A stretch of 64,000 nucleotides of DNA from Biscogniauxia marginata. Lineage: Eukaryota; Ascomycota; Sordariomycetes; Xylariales; Xylariaceae. Within the stretch, counting starts at the first letter, position 1. The number at the start of each line of letters is the position of its first letter. Position numbers and translations under genes: made by a program. A model generated the notes under the pieces. The model was not told the DNA's origin. It did no database searches and saw only the letters and a program-made list of their open reading frames with translations. The stretch covers positions 180,749-244,748 of the forward strand of contig MU404060.1 in the NCBI GenBank assembly GCA_022695795.1, read 5' to 3'. This document shows, in pieces, positions 57,301-64,000 of this stretch.

Positions 57301-60300
57301 ATGTGTTTACCGAGTTGGAATGAACTAATTCGACTACGAATTATGTGTCAATGGAATGAATAGGTAGAAAAGAGACTGGCGAAGATGGGATGAGGCCATC
57401 ATTAGACTAAGAATAATCGCTGGAGAACCCACTCAAGATCCGCCCTTAGTTTCTAAGAACTGACTCTTCCAGTCCACGGCCCTATATTTCTATAGAAGGG
57501 TTAAATCTGTTCCACAATCTACTAAAACTATGCATAGGTAGAAATATAACTACTGGTTTGTGCTATTCGTCTCTTTGTACTGGGATGTATGAAGCCGTTG
57601 ATCACAAGTAGCCCCATCCTCCTATAACCAGTTTTTAAGCATGGCTATATGTAGTACATGGCCAACGACCTTCTTACATGCAAAGCACTCCCCTCGTTCC
57701 CATAAAGTTCTGTACCTGTGGTTCACTTTACAACTTCTAGCCTCGGCTAAAGTAAGCCAATGTGGATAAACTTCTTGACATACATCTCCCAAGACGGGTG
57801 AACTACGCGATATCGAATTATTAGACCTGTTATCCTGATAGCGGCCGGTTTTACTTTTCCATTGACCCTTCTTTCCGTATCCTCGGCTAGTATCTATCTC
57901 TTCTCACCCTCTCCCCGGGATCCTCCCCCACCGGGCTCCCAAGCCCCAAGGTACAAACCTCAAGCTCCCCTTGTCACTTCGAGTCGTTACTTTCTGCATT
58001 AGCTATCAACTCACGACCTTCTCACTTAGTACTATACCCTTGTACAGGCGTCACGATCATCTCCAATAGCGCCCGTGTTAGCAGCAGTCTACGCCAAGGC
58101 TGAGCCTCAAGAGGTTAGACCGCCCAGGGAATTTGGGGCGTCACCGTTTCAACATGGAAGCCAAGAGGCCCGAGATAGTACCGATGAGCTAGTGTCGACA
58201 GGACAGTTCCAGCACACATCGCGCATCTTGTTTGTTTCTTTTGTTCTCTGGGCATTATCCCTCGACTCGAGCATTGACGGCGGTGATACGTAGTACTATT
58301 GGCTCCATTATCGACGGCACCTTTGTCCAGGTCGACTGACGCTAGATAGCTTAAGCTCTCCATATCGGGAGTCTGCAGCATAGACATCTTCGTCTCCCTA
58401 ACATGAACTATCAACACGACCAGACAAAGTAGACCGTTATCGCTCACGTTCGCTTCCCAGATAATGCTATTTTCGTCCCATCCATAGTATTTCTGTTCTT
58501 CGACCGCATAATAGGCGGCACCGACAGCAACCTCTGGGACTCGTAACGTATCAACTTGTCTATCATCTTGGGTATCGCCGGGCCCCTTATTACGTCTAAC
58601 AGGGTTCTTGATACTAGACGAGGGCTCAATCCACGGAGAATAGATCGGTTGTCAGGCCATCGTTGTGTCAAGAGGTGATAATAAGCAAATTAACAAAGTC
58701 CCCATTAAGATAGAGATGAATATCTGCTGTTTTGACAGTACTTGTTAGATTGGAATAGTGTTACACGTATAGTTAAAAAGAAACCTTAACGACTTTGTTC
58801 ATTATAAGTCACTTTATAAAAACCTACTTTTAGCTTTTACGAAGTTCTGAGTATAAGTTAATTGATATCGGTTTTCTTGTTTAATCTTATAATTATGTTG
58901 ATTAGACTATTTACTATCCTTACTTGATAGGCCTGATTACTATCGAATAGCCTATTTTGGACAGTTTTGGACAGTTTTAAATAGCGCAATTCAGATTTCT
59001 TCGTTAAGGACAATCGAGAAAAGGGTCGCCTCGGACATTTGAAAATGGTTAGTGGGAGGGGGGGTAGTAGGTTTACATAGACAATAGACGATACTCAAAA
59101 CTCTCAAATATGTATTCAGGTATTTTCAGCTATAAACAAACTCTTCTAGTTTTCACGAGACGTTTAATGTACTCTAATCCATCCGTGGCTGGCTAGGACT
59201 ATAATGCTGGAGAGGGATTTTTTTTTTAATATATACCTACCTACCTACCTAGGTATGTATGCGGGAAAACACAGTCTCTGATATGATTAAGTGTTGGATT
59301 ATGCTAAGAGGGGGGAGGGTAGTAGGGGGGAGGAATATAATTATGCTCCAGCATATTTTTTATGACTACACACTAGGTAGATAGCAATTATTACTAATGA
59401 GTAAATATTTCTAGAGATAAACTCTTAACATAATAAGGAAAGATGCAGTATATAACTGAATATCTTATTTGTGTAGATATATAGACCAGATGGGGAAATA
59501 AGTATCAGTTCTCTAACCCGTCTCTATTGTTACACTGATTGGGGTTGAAAATTTCTACTGCTAATAGGGACGTGAGATTATCCATATTTCCAAGCTGTGG
59601 AATGTTTGTTTTAGAAATAGCTGATCGACAATGATATAGCCACACAGATGTGCATGGTACAGCCAAGTTAGTAAGTTCGGGGCCAAAAGACGAAGTCTCT
59701 CGTTTCAACAGAAGAGGAAAGTTCGCACTTTTGCAGGAATTGTAGTACGGGGGAATATTCTCTCGCCGTGTACTTGTAATACATCTGCTAATTATAAGCC
59801 GTACTTCATACAAATGGAAAGCGAATATACACTAGAGATATATATATCACGTTCCAGGAAATTATACTCGGGCTTAGGTGTAAAACTGACTTGGCTTGAT
59901 GCTAAAAAGGTCCGAATCCACGGGGAAACGGACAAGAACGCGGGTATAGTTTTCTTATATAATTCCTACTGATTCATAGATCATCGGTGTACGATTGGGT
60001 AATCCAAAGTTTCAACTCTATCCTCGAAGCTGTATGATGTAACGTCAAGACATTATGTAGACCGTAATGTGTTTGCCAAGTGATTACGCTAGTGTTCTAG
60101 GCATGATTAGATCCACGGATCTACGTCTTCTGCCGAGGGGTGCCTAGAGGCTCGAGCGATTCCAGGTCAATTTGAATACGAATCTGTTGCAGACGCTTCA
60201 GTCTGGAACTCGACAATAGCGTTGATGCCGGCAGATTTTACGCTAGATGCTCCCGTGCGGTGGGTAAAGAACGGTTGCGTCTATTAATGACTTTATAGCC

Positions 60301-61395
60301 AAACTATTCGGCGATGGATAGGTAGATAATGAACAATAATCTATACAGTGTTGGAGCCTTGGACATAGTCATGTTCTCGAGACGGTATGTTCCTATGATA
60401 TGTTGTCATTGCGCTTATTCATGTCATATTACCCAATCTTCGTAAGGTACTAAGACGAGATATGACGGCGTAGGGGCATTCTTCCCTTCAAATGAATGAC
60501 ATCCTAGGCAGCTTGGCAAAGAACTAGTTAGTTTACTCGAACTCTAGCAATCCATTCCGAAACCTACGAGTCTACACAGTAGACAGAAAATGATGCGTGA
60601 TTCAATATGGGGCGGTCCACATCCCCACGTCCTAGCAATCTCGACGTCAGCAAACTGTGAATAAAAGATCCACTTAGAATGATCTAAATTAGTCTAATTC
60701 AAACTTTGAGGCCTGAGACGCTATCGACGGCACCCCAGGGCACACGTTGGCCACGGAGTCTTGACCGGGCTGTGCAAAGACTCCGCTATCCCGGGGGTGC
60801 GGGGGGATATCTAGGTAGCCTTAGCGAAAACCAAGACTGTACTTAGATTAAGAGAGGAAAGATTAATAATAAATAGTAAGAAGTGGGCAGGCTTGAAGTG
60901 GAACAACTTGCTCTGATCACGATGTTACGACGTGATATAGGAGCAGAATAGCCTGCGTAACTAACTAACTAACTAACCTTGGCGGGGCTTGTTAAAGTGT
61001 AAACGTGAAAGAGATGCACTCTCCTATTACAGTAATTATGTACTTAAAAGCATGTAACTAGGTGGGTAGGTGTGATATAAGTTGCGATATAAACGAATAA
61101 GCTAGTAACCCGTAAGAGCGATACGATATGCGCCTAACCAGCACTCCGGTTAAATGATCGACCTAATGTGGCAGGGGTCCCCATCCATGTTGCGTTGCAT
61201 CTGAGCTGAGGCGCAAATCAATTTTCACCATCTGCTGGCAGATCAATCTTCAATCGACCTCCCCTCACGAACCACTCGCGCGACAAGCGTCTCACCTAGT
61301 CCTCAATTGCGCGAAACACCAGCATTACCGACTACTCCCACCCGATCGCTAGTACTGGACGTCGACTGCGTACTGCCCACACATTACTCAGCGCC
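57301..61395. other. Gene-poor 4-kb stretch with microsatellites
   Basis: Contains a direct TTTGGACAG repeat (about 58951-58971), a T10 run and a (ACCT)n tract at about 59234-59253, and a (TAAC)n tract at about 60959-60977. Frames of up to 110 codons (58115-58447 minus, 59505-59813 minus) have no motif. No gene is supported. Confidence 0.45.
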
Positions 61396-62709
61396 ATGTC
61401 CCGACCCGCTGGCGTCCCCCGGGTGCGTTCCGTGTGCCAGTTTTACGATTCCATCGCTCCCCAGCCGTTTCGACCCGCGAGGCGCATATTCCGCACACAC
61501 GATGTTTCCAAGCCCCAGGCTCAGACGCGGATACGACAATTGTATCGTGCGCACAATTCACACGACGAACGTCTATTTTCATCAGCAGCATCGGCCACGA
61601 ACAGTAGACTAGCTGGACCAGCCGGGGATAGTAATGTGCGAACACCCAGCCTCGAAGGCCAAGAGTTGCTGTCTATCACCAACATGATGGCCTATGTCGA
61701 GAGCCATGCGTCCAAGGTCCTCACCCACCGTGGTATACCCTCGGAGGCCGAGGTGGCTGCAGCCCTGCAAGCCTGTAAGGTCGTGGCTGACTACATCATG
61801 GACGAGTCGGTGCAACCCCAAGTCTCCCACATGGTAAACGAGTTGGAATCAACAGCCTCGACCCTCCTGGAGTTGGATGCTACCCAGACCCCCATGGCTT
61901 CCGAGCCGCTGGAAACAGCCGGGATCAAGATCTCTGTGCAGCTTCGACGGATGATCAACAAGATATCAGATACTGCTTACGCCACCCTGCTGTATCCACC
62001 AGTCTTTATTACGCCAAGCCTACTACAGCTGTACGTTGACGTCCAAGCTCGTTTGGGCAAGCCGGAATCCCTCCCAGAAATATTCAAGCTATATGCCTCA
62101 AAGCCCATGCCCAGGGAGGCCGCCGGGTCGCTGAGCTATGTCGAGCAGAACCCCAACCGAGTCGCAAATGCGATCGAACCAAAGGTTATCGAGACGGCCC
62201 TTGACGCCGCGATCGAAGCCAAGAACCTGGATGCAGCAGTTGGTATCATCGAAAATAGCTACAAGACGAAAGCGTTCATTCGAAACAAGCTTCTTCGCCA
62301 GGCCGTGCTCCCTGTCGGGGCGTTTGCGGCAGTCCCCCCGGCTGCCTATGCCCTGGCCACCAACTTTTCGCAATTGCAGCAGACAATGGATAGCACTCAT
62401 GCCACGAACGTGGCATTTGCCGGTATTTTAGCATATGTGGGATTCACAGCCTCGATCGGCGTTGTTGCCCTGATGACCGCAAACGACCAGATGCGGCGCG
62501 TTACGTGGGCTCCAGGGGTGCCGCTAAGAATGCGCTGGCTCAGAGAAGATGAAAGAGCCGCGTTGGACAAGGTGGCCTGTGCATGGGGCTTCCAGGAGGA
62601 ATGGCGCCAAGGCGAGGAAGGGGGAGCTGACTGGGATGCCCTGCGCGAGTATATTGGCCAGAGGGGGATGATATTGGACCGCACCGAGCTACTGGAGGGA
62701 ATGGACTAG
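61396..62709 (+). CDS. Conserved mitochondrial-type membrane protein, unknown
   Basis: Intronless frame of 437 residues. The N-terminus (first ~70) is rich in Arg, Ser and Ala and poor in acidic residues (RVRSVCQFYDSIAPQPFRPARR), as in a mitochondrial targeting sequence. Residues about 95-300 are helical with TPR/PPR-like character (LLQLYVDVQARLGKPES, VIETALDAAIEAKNLDAAVGI). Two membrane segments follow: AVLPVGAFAAVPPAAYALA (about 301-319) and NVAFAGILAYVGFTASIGVVAL (about 336-357). The C-terminal tail is acidic. I recognise the outline of a fungal-conserved protein, probably in the mitochondrial inner membrane, but cannot give a name or function. The coding region is GC-rich and clearly under constraint. 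Confidence 0.85.
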   Translation: MSRPAGVPRVRSVCQFYDSIAPQPFRPARRIFRTHDVSKPQAQTRIRQLYRAHNSHDERLFSSAASATNSRLAGPAGDSNVRTPSLEGQELLSITNMMAYVESHASKVLTHRGIPSEAEVAAALQACKVVADYIMDESVQPQVSHMVNELESTASTLLELDATQTPMASEPLETAGIKISVQLRRMINKISDTAYATLLYPPVFITPSLLQLYVDVQARLGKPESLPEIFKLYASKPMPREAAGSLSYVEQNPNRVANAIEPKVIETALDAAIEAKNLDAAVGIIENSYKTKAFIRNKLLRQAVLPVGAFAAVPPAAYALATNFSQLQQTMDSTHATNVAFAGILAYVGFTASIGVVALMTANDQMRRVTWAPGVPLRMRWLREDERAALDKVACAWGFQEEWRQGEEGGADWDALREYIGQRGMILDRTELLEGMD

Positions 62710-63582
62710 ATCCGAAGCTTAAAAACGCCCCCCCTTGCTGTGATATTGTACCCGACCTGGTGGCGTGCCCGTATCGAATCGCCTACGTGCCTACTGCCGC
62801 CCCAAGCTCCGGCAGAAGTTGACTAGGTCCCGGGCACAGCCCGATGCCAGATCTTTCGGCGTCTATCAATCTCGGTCATGGGTGTTTCCAGTTTTCGCCA
62901 AGGGTTGATCGGCGAGAGTTTGTCTCTCAGACACTGTCGCCAAGACTGCCAAGCGACGACGAACCAAAGGTCCTAAACAGTCACCAATCTGCCTTTCACT
63001 GGGTTTGCAACACTCTAGATATGCGACTATCCACTCTGACAGCTTCGTGTGGCCGCCGCTGCGTTGAACAGTGCCACAAGATAACCATCTTAGCGTGATA
63101 AGGTTCCACTCGGCCACGGGTCAGCTTGCGCAGCTATCCTTACCAATCCTCCCCCGGACGCGGGACTCATGGCTCATCGTAGACTTTCTATGACGCCCCA
63201 TGGCCGCCACAGACCCATCTTGGCCGCCATGTATTTATGAAGGTTATTGGAAATCATGGGGTAGTCGTTTTCTTCATTTGTCTATATGAAAGTCACTCCC
63301 ACTTTTTAAACAGTCGGGCCACAAATTCTTCTGTACCTTTAGGAATTGCAATAACGGCAAATTGCAGCAGATACCTACCTGACCATATCTGTAGGCGGCA
63401 TTATACGCAAACATAAAAGATATACCGGCCTGATTAGTTAATCTTGTTGCTTGCGCTGGAGCACGGCTCTTTGTTGTCCACAGGCTTCACACCGCCTACG
63501 CTGTCAACGTTCCTCCAACTCTACTCGCTCATCTCTAACTTTCGCTTATCCAAATTCGCCGTCGATTAGATCGGTGACCAAA
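62710..63582. other. Intergenic, no gene seen
   Basis: About 870 bp downstream of the mitochondrial-type gene and upstream of the partial membrane-protein gene. Short overlapping frames on both strands at 62844-63117 lack support. Confidence 0.45.
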
Positions 63583-64000
63583 ATGGGCGGGCAGTTCACT
63601 CCGTACGATCCAGTACGGTGTCCGCACTACGCGCACTTCACACAGAATCTTGATAGAGTACATTTCGACGCCTTATACTGGACGTTCTTCTTTCTCGTCA
63701 TCGGCGTTCTGTTTCTCGCTTCATGGATATATCAATGGTAACTCAACCGAAATACCATTTCTAGATATTTGTTGGAGGATATTCCTGGCTAACTATGGCG
63801 CAGGACGATGGTGTATCGAGAAAAACCGGGATATAGCGAAGAGAAATTTCGCACGAAGCTCAAGGTTGCGTTGACGTGTTCGATTATACTATTCTTTGTC
63901 GCTGCCGTTCTCCTGATAATCGAGGTGTTCGCTCTACTTGCACTACAATTCTGCGATGGCGAAGACCTGATGTCTCTGTACTGGTCTACTTGGACCATGC
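63583..64000 (+). CDS. Membrane protein, 3' end outside window
   Basis: Exon 1 is 63583-63737, the intron is 63738-63803 (66 nt, donor GTAACT, branch GCTAAC, acceptor GCGCAG), and exon 2 runs from 63804 past the window edge; 117 codons are visible. The start MGGQFTPYDPVRCPHYAH is hydrophilic. A first helix (YWTFFFLVIGVLFLASWIY) spans the exon 1 end, then a basic loop (REKPGYSEEKFRTKLK), then a second helix (ALTCSIILFFVAAVLLIIEV). I do not recognise the family. The ATG at 63583 is preferred over an upstream in-frame extension to 63451, which has no coding look. Confidence 0.7.

Noticed and set aside
61307..61612. Alternative plus-strand frame at the start of the mitochondrial-type gene
   Set aside because: It overlaps the well-supported 437-residue frame in another phase and has no motif.
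1..64000. tRNA or rRNA genes
   Set aside because: No A-box/B-box pairs with cloverleaf-compatible spacing and no rRNA-like segments were recognised by eye; a tRNAscan run would be decisive.

Overview
This window comes from a filamentous ascomycete (Pezizomycotina). The protein-coding genes carry short spliceosomal introns of about 48-158 nt with GTRNGT-type donors and CTRAY-like branch sites. Gene islands of normal composition alternate with very AT-rich blocks (about 1-8200, 26690-27060, 45050-47510 and 53800-55750). Where coding frames can still be read, these blocks are transposon relics full of TAA/TAG codons, as expected from repeat-induced point mutation (RIP). I would not name a genus from this sequence alone.

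Layout. 1-8.2 kb: a RIP-degraded nest of a Ty3/Gypsy-like LTR element, with two gag regions in inverted orientation, a tandemly duplicated LTR-plus-leader, and a later, unmutated 200-bp insertion. 10.6-18.3 kb: a AAA ATPase (10619-13605), a lysine-rich unknown (13980-14480, minus), a RING-CH ubiquitin ligase (15457-16782, minus) and a small four-helix membrane protein (17686-18334). 19.4-23.0 kb: a small secreted protein and a secreted PA-domain M28 aminopeptidase, both on the minus strand. 25.2-26.4 kb: an intronless amidoligase-family protein. 29.1-37.7 kb: secreted proteins (a DUF6923-like adhesin-type protein and two cysteine-rich secreted proteins), a decayed HET-like gene and an orphan protein. 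41.4-44.6 kb: an ERG28-like gene and an RBR ubiquitin ligase. 45.2-47.1 kb: a Fot1/pogo-type DNA transposon relic with 48-bp terminal inverted repeats and a TA duplication. 47.8-49.9 kb: argininosuccinate lyase, with CPC1/GCN4-type and CACGTGA sites upstream, and a convergent unknown. 50.7-57.3 kb: a large membrane protein and a short-chain dehydrogenase, each broken by one in-frame TGA, on either side of a RIP block that holds a solo LTR with a perfect 5-bp target duplication. 61.4-64 kb: a mitochondrial-type conserved protein and a membrane protein that runs off the window.

The genes do not form one obvious pathway. The mix (secreted peptidase, small cysteine-rich secreted proteins, HET remnant, recently broken genes, RIP islands) is typical of an accessory, fast-evolving compartment, with a few housekeeping genes such as argininosuccinate lyase among them. 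The least expected items are a 55-residue, eight-cysteine secreted peptide split over two exons, an amidoligase with an altered active-site motif, and the two single-nonsense genes flanking a RIP block. Exon structures were assembled by eye from reading frame, splice signals and family similarity, with no transcript data.
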